Shown: piece by piece, positions 1-11,331 of the stretch | Numbering within the stretch: position 1 is the stretch's first letter | Layout of the letters: the number at the start of each line of letters is the position of its first letter | Source: Escarpia spicata | Lineage: Eukaryota; Annelida; Polychaeta; Sabellida; Siboglinidae | Direction of reading: 5' to 3' | Length of the DNA stretch: 64,000 bases | Assembly: GCA_963995525.1 (NCBI GenBank) | Contig: OZ023213.1 | Coordinates: forward strand, 19,731,884-19,795,883 | Made by a program: the position numbers and the translations under genes | The notes under the pieces: model-generated | The model's input: only the letters and a program-made list of their open reading frames with translations | Told to the model about the DNA's origin: nothing | Databases searched by the model: none

Positions 1-2060
1 AAATAATGAAACTTTGATTTTATTTAAATAATTGCTCCTGTAGATTTCAAAAAATATATATATATATTTTGACCCAAGTTTGAGTTTGTGACATTCAAAA
101 TGACCTTTAAATTCAAAATCGACGGTGGCATCCACCCACATTTTTTCTCATCCCTTGAGTAATCTGTCTAGCACGAATTCTTGATATTAAAAAAATGCCG
201 CTGAAAGTATAAAATGACATGTTTGCTAGTCTAATATAAGTGATTCGAGGAGGTTCGTGTGAAAGAGAATTCCATGATGAAACTGTTGAGGAGTCGGTTA
301 GCAGGGGCTGGAAGTGTTGAACGAATGAAAAAAGGACAGGTAACGAGGAGGGTGGATGCGCTTAGAGTGAAGGTTATAAGGAAAAGTGGGATATCGCGAG
401 TGGGATGGATGTAGGCCTACACTGTACAGTGAAGAGAAAGTTCGCGGCAACGGGGATGTGGGGCGACAAATGGGGAGCGTATGGAGTCAGGTTATTAACG
501 ATTCTGGCCTGTGGCTGGACTGTCTATTACATTTGTTATATTTATATCCTGTGCCACAAAACACCAGGCGCGAGTTGGCACAGACGTATGGACACCTACC
601 GGCTTTCACAATACATTACAAATGCACCACACCTGGCGTTTCAATGTATAGTTTAAACGGGTCTTGCTCGCGCAAGTCGCGCAATGCATAGCATTCTTCA
701 CCCGGCAAAAGAACTAGTTTAGGTGTTATGAAATATTTGATTATTGCCTGCGAGGATCCTAACGTGTCTGCGTCACATATTCAACTTTATGTTTAAGAAG
801 GTCAACAACATTCGTCGTGTTTCCTTTCCTCACAGCCGAGTCTTTCACTCCGGTTTTTGTGCCGACAGTAATAAACGTAACTCGACAATTTCACAGCAAG
901 ACGTACGTCAAGGAACACGATAAAAAGCACCTCGTTTTGCGACATTTATGTAAATATAATTTTACGCCTATTTTGGTTCAAGACTAGTGTAAACAAATCA
1001 ATCCGTTTCGCACGATGATTCAACCGCGCTACAGCAGCTGCAAATTACCACAAAACGAGTTCGCTCAGGTTTCCTTGTCGTATTTGTCTAGTTAGGGTCA
1101 AAAACAATGCACACATTTACAATCGTCGTGTGGTGTTTCATCATATGCCGTCATATGGTGGATATCCTACCAAATAGTTGTCTTATCACTTGCAAATGTA
1201 AGTTACTTACGAACGATTACATACGAGATTGGAATACATGATACTGGCGTGAAATGCGCGCCAACGAGTCAGTTCGCTAACTGCAGCAATCGGTTTGTCA
1301 AGTTGCGCCGTCGATGTAATACATGTGAGGGGCGGAGAGATATGCAAGGAGATGGATGGTGGGAACCAGAGGATAAGAAGGGATGGGGGCGGGTGGGTTG
1401 GTGGGTGGGAGTCACGGCGGGAAAGAGGGTTGGGGGAGTGGGTGAAAAGTTAGGGAAGGAGCAGTAGATGAGGAGAGAGGAGCGAACAGAAGGAAAGTAA
1501 GCCATATGGTTATCGACAGTTTGGAAAGAAGGGTCGAGGAAACTACATAAACCTCGTGTCAAAAAAGCAATACACAAGTAAATGTGCTTGCGTGCTTTGC
1601 TTGTTCGTGTCATTTCTATGCACGCACGTTTACCTCTATACCTTGCTGATAAATTAGATACCAACGATTATAAATAAGTCGTTAACACAAACAAGCCCAA
1701 CACCTGTAGAATGGTAGTTACGTTTTTGTTATGTTTAACTTTCTTCTTGTATAGACAACCATACTCTGACACGCGATAAAACCTTTATTAGTCTCAAGCT
1801 TTGGAATATGTATTTTGTTCGTGTGTGCTTATAAATTAGCTCGTAGCCGTTCTAAGACACGTGACGTTCCTATGTGGTAAGTGTGCACGCTAGATAGCAA
1901 TTTACTTTAGGTGCGGCGTGACCGCCAGTACTTTTGTACCATCCTGCACCAGGCGCGTTGGTTGAAAAACCCAGCAACAAATATTACTTGTTATGTATTC
2001 CCCATTTAATAACAAACACCCCGCTGCTGTTGCTCACGTAAACATTCTGATAAATTTCGC

Positions 2061-2135
2061 TATAAAACTCAAGGTGAGGGTATATTCAGCGGCAGTTCAG
2101 TTCGGTACTGTCACTGTCGAAGACGCCACGTCAAC
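2061..2135 (+). promoter_or_regulatory. TATA promoter and non-coding exon 1 of gene A
   Basis: A TATAAAA box at 2061-2067 lies about 30 bases before a TTCAGTTCGG initiator-like stretch near 2094, and the transcript would run to 2135, where a consensus GTAAGT donor begins. The same box, spacing and donor are conserved in copy B (box 50089, donor 50164). There is no ATG in this short exon, so it is 5'UTR. A focused TATA promoter fits a strongly, tissue-specifically expressed secreted product, which is inference. Confidence 0.65.
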
Positions 2136-2527
2136 GTAAGTACATTTTGCAGACCAGATGGGCCAACTATGTACTTGAAGTTGATTGCGTACTTATTATT
2201 GCATATGATTTGTTTCCAGTGGTGAATATTTGTAGTTGGTGTTCACCTTTTTTGCACCAAACGTAGCAACTTGTATGCTTCGAACGAACTGGGGAACGAA
2301 CTGGTCCTCCCAGGGATCGGTCCTGCTATACTAAACAGATACACATATGTGCATCAACATTAAGCCAAAGACAATATCAGATTATAATAAAAAATTTGTA
2401 ATTACTATCAACAGATTCTGGAAACCTCCGCCAGATGTGGAAATCCACCAATGCTATATGCTTAATCGGAAGAAAAATCTATAGTATTGCTTGATACCTA
2501 TTAATTTGATGCATTTCGCAGCAGAGT

Positions 2528-3611
2528 ATGTTTTCAAATTTCTTCACGGATAAGATTTCTCACGTTCGATCACGTTTTGTCCTTAACGATGACGATGGTG
2601 ATTTTACTGAAAAAGCGCTTTTTGGTAATGCACTACAATGTTTTTACACATGAAAATACTATTGAAGTTCATATAAACGAGTCGAAACAAAGCCTACGAT
2701 CTTGACTCTTTTCTAACATTTCTTTAAAAGTGGCATCGATCAATTGATTTGTCCTATTACATATATTATAAATATGTCGATACAGGATGGTGTTGTTCCA
2801 CATTATTTCAAACAAGCTCTTGTCAATCCACTTATAACGAAACAGAATATGTGCAACAATTAAAACAAATATCGTCCTATTTTTAGTCTCAGTTTTTTGT
2901 CGAATGTATTGGAAAAAATGGTAGCAATTCGCCTTAATGAACACCTTTATACACAACACTTATCAAATTATATATAATCTGGATATAAACGATATAATTA
3001 TAATTCAAATCAGACGGCTCTTCTTAAAATGCACAATGACATAATATTCAACATGGATTATGGCGCAAAGTGACTGCTCTCACCTTATTAAATCTTTCAG
3101 GTGCTCTTCAGTTGGTTAATTCATATTTTGTCAGATCAATATCAAATCATTAACATATCTGGCTCACTATCATGCCAAGAACATTTTCCATTTGGAGTCT
3201 CACATATATCCGTCATTGGTCATGTCCTATTTAGCTTATAGACGCTACATCCTTTATATAATACCTCCTGTTTGGTTCGTTACCTGCTTCTTAAGATATC
3301 CCCAGAAACTTTAGATCATATGTCTCACTACAACGTGCTGCTCACAAGATTATTCTTAACTTTGGTAAACGTACTTTCTCTATATAGCTGCACCAAGAAT
3401 CTGGAATCAACTCCCCATCATTTAAAAACCATCTGAAACAATAGCCACCTTTCGTAGGCAGCTTAAGAATATTTGTTTGGAATATAATTCATTTCCACCT
3501 TAAAACTTCGGCAGTTCCTTGCTCTGATGTTCACGATTTTCCCTTACGATTCTTGTGTGATATAGGCGCTATATAAGTTTATTATTGTCATCGTTATCAT
3601 TATTATTATGA
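2528..3611 (+). mobile_element. Degenerate LINE remnant in intron 1 of gene A
   Basis: Broken reading frames resemble the reverse-transcriptase region of a CR1/L2-like LINE: an opening with FFTDKI, then RPIFSLSFLSNVLEK (the palm-entry motif), then a segment with ALLKMHNDI. Many stops interrupt it. The 3' end has the family tail GGCGCTATATAA followed by ATT-rich repeats. The same remnant, with the same overall breaks, sits at 60317-61476 in copy B, so it was inserted and already decaying before the segmental duplication. Confidence 0.7.
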
Positions 3612-4215
3612 ATGTATTTGACATGCTGAGACATATACATGTCAGGAACAAAAACATTGTGAATGCATGTTATGCCACGTATACCTAGCCTAATCCACAT
3701 TTCACCATTTATTATAATAATTTCTTTACGTTCTGAACAAAACAGCAATAACATTATATTGATTAAACTTAAACCGATATTAAACGAATATGTATTTTAA
3801 GATACTTTGCGAATGTATATTAATTTTTTTCAAGTGTATTTTCTTATTGTATTTGTACTGAATAATCTGTTTTTAACATTTTAAAATAGAGCATAGCTGC
3901 ATTCATATTTTAAATAATTTAATGCAATGATTTGTTATATAACCAAGAGAAAGGTACATCACCATAACTCTGCTTTTAAGATATAATTTGGTCAGCAGAT
4001 TTTTTTCACAAAATATATTTGCAAACTCAAGAAAGGCATAACAACTGTCTTCTTCTGCAAAAAATATAGCCGCCAGGACATTCGACTTTTTTTAAATTAT
4101 AAATAGTTTTATTCTTACCGAAGTTCATTTTAATTAAATTTAGTATATGATTTGGGTAATTTAGAATTGCATTTATACAGAGTTTGTTTTATTTTTCCAA
4201 CAGAAGACCGCCACG

Positions 4216-7200
4216 ATGAGTCGAATACTGGCGGCCTTAGCGCTTTGCCTGCTCGGGATGTTGGCTGTGTCGTCTGGTTTGCAGAAGCCAAGGAGGCCAG
4301 GAAGGCCTGGAGGGCCAGGAAGGCCTGGAGGGCCAGGAGGGCCAGGAGGGCCAGGAGGGCCAGGAGGGCCAGGAGGGCCAAGAGGGCCAGGAGGGCCAGG
4401 AGGGCCAGGAGGGCCAGGAGGGCCAGGAGGGCCAGGAGGAATTATGCCTATATCCCCTCATGGTGAGTGTCCGTACTAGGGCAATGTATTCGTCGACTCA
4501 ATAGTCTCTTTTGTTTTCGTCCTTGTACCAACTATTAACCAAGTAGGTAACTATGATGTAACTTTTCGCCTCTGTTACTTTTCATTCATATGAAAAATGA
4601 CATGTAAATATATGGACATTGTGAACCGCGGTCTAGCATAATTACAGTGAAACCAGTTAGTTGACCATGTAGTAAAATAAACCACTATGAATACGCGGCT
4701 TGATACGTATAATACCAAGAATAGACAAGCGAGCGAGAAATGAACAACTGTCAAACACGTTCCAAAAACGCTTTTTTGAACGATTACTAGTACCATTAAT
4801 GTTCATCGGATCCCAACAATCTTGATATGGTTTGAAAGTTTAAGCTTTCTGCTATTCAAATATAATATAAATGGTTTCCTGATAATCATTCCTAAAACTA
4901 ACTAAAAACGGACCTACAGCCATGCCTTTGCGGTGTCTTAGACACTGCGAACGACGTTGGTTCGTCGACATAGTTCATTAATCTACCGATTGAGGCACCA
5001 CTATCTTGTTTCATGATTAAGCTCCACCCGCTTTCAACCAACCAACGCAACGAATGTTGACCCGTTGGTTAATTGGCGTACGTTATTGCGATGTCATGCC
5101 GACGTAGAGATATATCGGTTTCGCTGCGATCGAAGCACATCTGTTTCGCCGCGGTTTAAAAGTGGGTGGCGTTTATAACTTGAAATCAAGAAATGGTGAA
5201 GTGCGCATGTCTGAACCTATGCAAATGAGAAAAACAGCGCCATAATCGGAAGATTAGTACCCGCCGTCAACATCGTTCGGAACCGTACAGAACACCGAAC
5301 ACGGCATGATTATAGATCCGTTTTTTAGGTGTTCTTTGAACGATTACCGGGAAATCTAGATGGCGCTAGAATAACAACAAGTGCATCCTTTCAAATGATA
5401 CCAAGATCGTCGGAACAGGACTAGCCGTGGGGGTGCTAGCGACCTTAGAATTACATGTTTTGGACGTGCTCCGAGTTATTCATTTTCGCTCGACTATCTA
5501 TTTTTGATAATACGCACTCATTTCCCGTGTACAACGCGGACTCGTAGTTTTGGGAAGAAGAGAGGCGGCTGTTTCCCCTTTTAATACGGATTTGCCGCTA
5601 ATGTAAAAGTCATGATAAAATAAACCTACATTACACATTTCAGGTCCAAGATGTGGATTCTGCTACGGGAAAATGTGGGTTTCAATACAACTGCCGTGTT
5701 ACCGATGGAGGAGGTACTGCGTGAAATGGACATGGGTCGGTTGGCACACAAGAAGGCGAATTTGCGTGTAAGTGTCGCCACGAAGTATGTCTTAGTAACT
5801 TATTCTAATAATATTCTATATTCTAACAAGCGCACTGTATTAGTCCACAGGTTTATGAAACAAAAATGAGGTTTGTGAAAAATTTGGGTAGAATCTTGGC
5901 AACAGTGTTTAAAAATATCAAAATATTGTTGTAATTTTTCTGATGAATGTTTAGTAGGGCGTTTCGGCTATTTTTAAGGAAGGTATGAAATAGTTAATTT
6001 AAAATAACCATTTAATATTGAAAAAAATTAATGTTATTCCAAGTTTTATCTAATCATTGTTGTTAACAGGAAACAGAACGTTACAGTTTTTACCGTGAGG
6101 TTTTAATATGATTTTGAGCAATTGTAACGAAAAATAAGAATTTATTCATTAAAAAAAAATATATATATATCAACATAATGATGTATGACCATTGGCCATC
6201 TTCACATAGTGCAGTAGGCTGGTTATGTTACATTAGATGCATGCGCAGTCAATGTGGTAGTGTGATATTTACAATAATAATTTATTGTAAGTATTTACGC
6301 AGAATTTCCATAATCCCCGACTGTGCGCTTGGACGTTGTGAGTGAATTGTAATAACAAAATATGCTTCTCCTGAGTAAGGAGTCACTTATGTTTTCTTTT
6401 AATTATCAATTAAAATACAAACATTAAATTTATCAATAATATAATGGTGTGTGATTATTGAAAATTACCGCACGATACACTGTGGTAAGTAAACACACAT
6501 TAGATGCACGTGCAATAATTTGGAAGCGATGTTGTAAGCTGTCTTGTAACTTTATTCCGACTGTGTCGCACCGGTATGAGCTGACTGTCAACCAGCTTAT
6601 GTAAAATACGGTGGGAGATGTGGGTAAACAAAGCTGCCTTCACTGCAGTGTCTGTTCAATCTTCAATGTCTTCTCCTAACAGAGTCTGCGAGTCGCTCGT
6701 GTGTTGCAACACCTCTGTTCGTCGCCTTCACAGTGACACAGCTGAGTGCAAACAAGGTTGTTTCGTTTGCACGAGCACCTTCGGGCACATCTCTTCTAAT
6801 TTATAGGCAATCCAAATTGCAGCGGGTTAGGATATTCTGGATGCAGGATAAGATTCTGAGACCAGATACGTGCCTGCACATGAGCATGTACGATTGGGGG
6901 TTTCCGTGGGTAGAAGAGTGTGCAAGGGCATTCTTCACAACCTTTATACACTTCGGTAGACGGTCCCTGTTCTACATCAAGGCTAGATGTAGCATTGATT
7001 ATTGCAGGGCTAGAAGCTAGAAAGGCTGTGAAACATATTTTTCTTCCCCTTTCCCTGTATATATGTCCTGTCGTGTCGCATCCAGTAAGAACGTGCCAGT
7101 TGATCAACGCGGCTGCTTTCTTTGGACGAAGTCCATCATTGATAGGCTGGAGCTTGACTTTGTGGTGACACTCGCCAAAATTGAAATACTCTGCACAGAG

Positions 7201-8735
7201 CCAAGAGTAGATCACAATTATGTGTCTTCTGAATATACTGACTCGAAATCCAGCGTCGAGCGGTGCAGATGCATGTCTGCAGGAATCAGATTTTGCACAG
7301 TTGAACATTCGATTTGCATCAAGAGACACGAAGATGTTCCTAGCAAACATCCACTGATTTGTGTACTTTGCTCAGCAGATCATGGACACCTCTGTCACGT
7401 CTGTAGTGTCGTGAACTTGATGACTGCAACACGGGGCAGTGCCTTAACAAACTAAAAATGCTGTTTGACTACAGACGCAAGTTTACACAAAACGGCAGGC
7501 ACTGTCGTGATTCTGACGGTGTAGAGTCAGCAACCCTCGACCATCGAGTCCAAATATTACATGCTCATATATGTGCTCCTCTTTGCTCTGAGCAGTGTTA
7601 CAAATTGGCAGCAATGCAGTACTGGTCATGGGTACTTAGTCTGGAGGAAGTAGCCACTTTTATAGAATGGCATGCTATTGTTGGATTTGACACAACACAA
7701 CCTGTATACAGAGAAAGGTGAAGGAAAGTTGTTTTCTAGCTTCAAGTCCTGCAATACCCAGTGCGACGACTTGCCTCGGTGTAGGACAAGTGCTACTATT
7801 GCACAGATACGTACAACTGTGAAATGGACGAGAAAAGATTCCCGAACATACGACCGACTGTATTCAGAGAAGATATTGAGGAAAATAGAAGTGACTATTG
7901 CACACTGATGAGAAGTCTGGCCTGTTATTGCAATTCGCCCACAGCGCTGCAAAGCAATCGGGGATTATGCAACCTCTGGGTAAACACTTACAACACAGTT
8001 AATATCACAGCGCCACATTTACTGCACATGCATCTAATGTTACATATCCATCGCACTATATTGTGTGAAAATGATCAATGGTCACATACCATTATTATGT
8101 TGATATTGTTTCTACATTTAATTTTTAATGGATAATTTCTTATTTTTCGTAAAGATTGCTCAAAACCATATTAAAACCTTTAGCATCTCTGGCATCATAT
8201 TTTAATATGAAATTGCTAGTTTTAATTAACTATTTCATATTTTCTCTAAAATAGCCGAAAACCATACTAAAACCTCACAGAAAACAGAAACAACCGTTTT
8301 CATGTTCACAACAATAACTAGCTAATTTCAAGCAGTATTGCCAAGATTCTATGCAACATTTTGGGTTTGTTAGGCTGGTGTACTATTGACACGATTTAAC
8401 AAGATTGCCATTCTAAGCTGAACACCCAGATGGACAAGGAAGCCTTTCAACGGACGTTATTGTGTGTGTGTCACGCGCGCGTATGTGTGAGTGTGTGTGC
8501 GCGTGCGTGTGTGCATGCGTCCGGTCGTCTGTACGTGTGCGTGCGTGTGTCAACTCTTCTCTTGCGCACTGTGTGCTACAGCGCTAAGCCAACGTAACTA
8601 ATCGCTGTTTTGTTGCCAGGCGCTGGATGTGGTACATTGAGGCGTACTGCTGCAGCCGAGGAATACTGTTCTACTACTACTACACCCCGTATTACAGAAG
8701 GATGTATCCCGGCATGTATTTGTGCTACAAAAGAT
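4216..8735 (+). CDS. Gene A: secreted Gly-Pro-repeat, Cys/Arg/Trp-rich protein (exons 2-4)
   Basis: Three coding exons join in phase: 4216-4462, 5644-5767 and 8620-8735, each bounded by consensus AG acceptors and GT donors. Translation starts at the ATG after the exon 2 acceptor, within CCACGATG. Residues 1-21 form a clear signal peptide ([21 protein letters not shown]). Residues about 24-75 are a Gly-Gly-Pro repeat encoded by a 9-base DNA repeat. Exon 3 encodes a compact Cys-rich domain (CGFCYG, then CYRWRRYC) and exon 4 a Tyr-rich, Cys-containing segment ([14 protein letters not shown]), about 162 residues in total. The protein is basic and presumably exported. I do not recognise the family; a structural or mucus protein, shell-matrix protein or host-defence peptide are all possible. 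Conservation of frame in the copy B exons, including a 15-base in-frame indel, supports real coding. The 3' end of the model is uncertain (see 10666-11810). Confidence 0.75.
4273..4441 (+). repeat. 9-bp coding minisatellite (Gly-Gly-Pro)
   Basis: A nearly perfect tandem repeat of GGAGGGCCA (with a few AGG/AGA variants) lies inside the signal-peptide exon of gene A and codes for a collagen-like Gly-Gly-Pro run. In copy B the corresponding stretch is reduced to a few codons, so repeat number is the main difference between the paralogues' mature N-termini. The period keeps the reading frame whatever the copy number. Confidence 0.95.
5889..8358. mobile_element. DNA element with long (~350-bp) terminal inverted repeats
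   Basis: The first ~370 bases and the last ~345 bases are inverted copies: for example TAGAATCTTGGCAA at 5889 pairs with TTGCCAAGATTCTA ending near 8352, and TTACATTAGATGCATG near 6230 pairs with its complement near 8030. The interior holds two degenerate protein stretches on opposite strands with the shared motif WHxxxGxDTT (minus strand about 7075-7110 and plus strand about 7665-7700), reminiscent of a HxLTGCDTT motif found in invertebrate transposon-linked proteins. The element sits in intron 3 of gene A. Superfamily is not assigned. Confidence 0.6.
6796..7350 (-). pseudogene. Degenerate element-encoded protein with [10 protein letters not shown] motif
   Basis: A 184-codon open stretch in the interior of the long-TIR element. 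About 90 residues in, it carries [10 protein letters not shown] followed by YRERGRK, the pattern of an uncharacterised family of transposon-linked proteins in cnidarians and molluscs (recognised from memory of the motif, not from a search). A second, more damaged copy runs on the other strand at about 7560-7990. No catalytic residues can be assigned, and the frame is probably a relic. Confidence 0.35.
8440..8560. repeat. GT-rich microsatellite
   Basis: An imperfect TG/CG-rich run lies in intron 3 of gene A just upstream of exon 4, about 60 bases before the exon 4 acceptor region. Confidence 0.7.
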
Positions 8736-8847
8736 GTAAGTGTATACCTACTATCGCTGCCTGTTTTACTGATGAATACTTAGGACCTATGGTAGAGACG
8801 TTTGACGAAACATTCGGCAAACACGTTGTCCTTGTCGAGAGAAGTGT

Positions 8848-9082
8848 GTGTGTGGGGGGGGGGGGGGGGTGCGTGCGTGCGTGTGTGTATGTGTACATAC
8901 CTGTATAGTGTGTGTTTATGTTTGTGTGTGAGTGTCTGTGTGTGTGAGTGTGTGCGTGCGTGCGTGCGTGCGTGCGTGCGTATGTATGTATGTATGTATG
9001 CATGTATGTCTGTGTGTATGTATGTATGTATGCATGTATGTCTGTGTGTATGTATGTATGTATGTATGTATGTATGTATGTA

Positions 9083-9118
<36 letters not shown>

Positions 9119-9280
9119 CGTATGTATGTATGCATGTATGTATGTATGTATGTATGTATGTATGTGTGTATGTATGTATGTATGTATGTATGTATGTATG
9201 TATGTATGTATGTATGTATGCATGCGTATGTGCGTGTGTGCGTGTGTGCGTGTGTGCGTGCGTATGTATGCATGCATATA
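8848..9280. repeat. Compound TG/TATG/TGCG microsatellite
   Basis: Over 400 bases are built from alternating (TG)n, (TGCG)n and (TATG)n blocks, preceded by a 17-base run of G near 8853. All long reading frames across it on both strands (Cys-Met-Tyr-Val or His-Thr-Tyr-Ile repeats) are products of the repeat, not genes. It begins about 115 bases after the exon 4 donor of gene A. Confidence 0.95.
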
Positions 9281-10223
9281 TACTATATTATTAGTGGCAT
9301 TGGTTATATTACGTGCTACCTGGTGATGTGACGAAGCATCAGCCGAACAAAACCATTGAGTTATTTTGTAATACCAGCCGCACATCATAACACCCTTGTT
9401 CAGAAATGAATGATTTGATTGGTAGATTATGTCGGATGTGGCGGCTTCGTCCGCGGTGGATCCAGCGCTCGAGCGTGCCAATACAAGTATGTTGATAAAT
9501 CTGTTGTCATCAACTATTATAATGCCTCTACTAGACATCGGTTGGACTTAAATCATTACAATGTGTGATAATAGACAGCGTTTGAAGCAGCCAGCAAATT
9601 AAACAAATTAATGAGTCCACTGATGGTAAGTTTTAATATAAATTATTATTATAAGATGCGTAGTTTGGCCAGTTTGAAAATGCCTAAAAACGCATTAAGT
9701 AGAAACAGGGGGTTGAAACAAATCGCCGGTACCCCGTTTGGATACGCAATCCGCTTTATATGCGAAAATACCTCTAATCTTTAGTTTCACTTATTTATTA
9801 CTGACATTCGGAATTTATTCATCAGGACCTCAAGTTTACTGCACATTGTTTTTTCAAATATATAAAAGCTGTCTAAGGAATCTTTCCAATATTGGTCATA
9901 ATTAGCTTACGCCCTCACGTAATAATAGAAAAGTCCCATAGAAAAGCATAGCATTTCAAAACAGGTAAGAAAACAACATACATGTGATCAAAATGACTGA
10001 ATTTATTAGGCAGTAGACTTTTCCTGCGTCGTCTCCTTTGATCACTGCATAGTCGTCCCGCGCATATGTGCGATCGGTCGTTCACCACAATCACAACTGC
10101 ACATCGTTTATAACCCACCTATAGGCAAGAACAATAAATGACTACTAAAAAAACAAAATATTTATATACATAGACAACATTATTCATTACGTTGAAGACG
10201 TATGCATGCGGTCGTTTATGCGT

Positions 10224-10402
10224 TTCGTATAAGACTTTACGCAGTGGTTCATATCAATGCGAGTCTGATCTGCTGAAGCTGTTCATATAAGACTTGATGC
10301 AGTGGTTCATACCAGTGCGAGTCTGATCTGCTGAAGCTGTTCATATAAGACTTGATGCAGTGGTTCATACTAATGTGAGTCTGATCTGCTGAAGCTGTTC
10401 AT
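10224..10402. repeat. 58-bp tandem repeat, three copies
   Basis: Units beginning with ATAAGACTT at 10229, 10287 and 10345 share the phrase GAGTCTGATCTGCTGAAGCT. The spacing is exactly 58 bases and copies differ by a few substitutions. Confidence 0.9.
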
Positions 10403-11139
10403 CAAAGGACTCGAATGAGAAGAGAAAGAGGCGACTGGACCTCGGCGCCACGGAAGAGATGTACTTACATTAAACCAAAAAAGAATTATAATAGTATTAG
10501 TGTATAAATACGAACCGTATGTCGTGCTTAAATCCTAAAAACCCAGAGATCACAGATACGATAGTACGTAATATTCATCGAGTCGTCTGCCACTAATCCT
10601 ACCTTCGACACATTAGCGCCCATAATATTACTGTGTGGGTTTGACTTACGTTTCTACTCTTTCAGCGGTTTGAAGATGTGCGGCCCGTCGTACAAGCTCA
10701 GCGGTTCCAAGTGTGTCAAGGTAAGACAGAGTTTAATGCTTAGACAATACTTTACACGCCCTAGTAAATACAACCAATATTCAATATTGGAAAATGTAGA
10801 AAAATTTGCTGAACTTTGGTGGTGATTATGAATACTAATTACTGCATACCAGCGTGAAACAATACTGTGAAAAGGACATACAAATTAAAGAACAAAACAA
10901 TACAGAAGAACAGAAGAGAGCTGTATTAAAATTATTGAAGAACGTTATGGTTATGAGAAAAGCTTAAGAATGTGATTGTTACAAATAGATTAAGTGGAAA
11001 TAAAATAGAAGTGTTAACCTACTGTGTGAATAAAACAAATTTGAGTTTTCTCTTTCACATAAACAATAGAAGTATAATAGTTATAATACTAGTGAAGGAA
11101 CAGTGTAGATTATGTATAAGAGATTATTCATTTTCACTG

Positions 11140-11152
11140 AGGAGTATATATG

Positions 11153-11186
<34 letters not shown>

Positions 11187-11254
11187 TAAATATATATGTG
11201 TGTGTATATGTATATAATTATATATATGATATTTATATATATATATATATATAT
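11140..11254. repeat. (TA)n microsatellite
   Basis: Alternating TA with occasional TG steps runs directly into the palindrome that follows. Confidence 0.9.
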
Positions 11255-11331
11255 ATTTATAAACAGGAGACAATTCGTTCTATTAGTATATATTATATAC
11301 TCATAGAACGAATTGTCTCCTGTTTATAAAT
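11255..11331. repeat. Perfect 29-bp-arm palindrome (hairpin or cruciform)
   Basis: The arms 11255-11283 and 11303-11331 are exact reverse complements (the left arm begins ATTTATAAACAGGAGACAAT). The 19-base centre is itself nearly palindromic, so almost the whole 77 bases can fold. With no internal sequence it is too small for a normal MITE and may be a collapsed terminal inverted repeat pair. Confidence 0.9.

Larger units (their letters stand above)
1..5870 (+). repeat. Segmental duplication, copy A
   Basis: This stretch is collinear with the region from 47817 to 64000: the 5' flank, promoter, non-coding exon 1, a LINE remnant in intron 1, exon 2 and exon 3 of a secreted-protein gene all recur in the same order and orientation about 48 kb downstream. 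Identity is high by eye with scattered substitutions and indels. Copy A lacks the two large insertions present in intron 1 of copy B and carries single copies of segments that are tandemly repeated in B. The left limit is the window edge, so the true unit may be longer. Confidence 0.9.

Noticed and set aside
386..691. 101-codon frame in the flank of gene A, with relatives at 48224-48994
   Set aside because: It lies in the duplicated upstream block, and the copies shift frame and differ by indels, so non-coding flank is more likely.
4130..4466. Ala-Leu, Arg-Ala and Trp-Pro-Ser repeat frames overlapping gene A exon 2
   Set aside because: Shadows of the 9-bp repeat. Only the frame with signal peptide and splice sites conserved in copy B is supported.
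8725..9538. Long His-Thr-Tyr-Ile and Cys-Met-Tyr-Val reading frames on both strands
   Set aside because: They are translations of the (TATG)n/(TG)n microsatellite.
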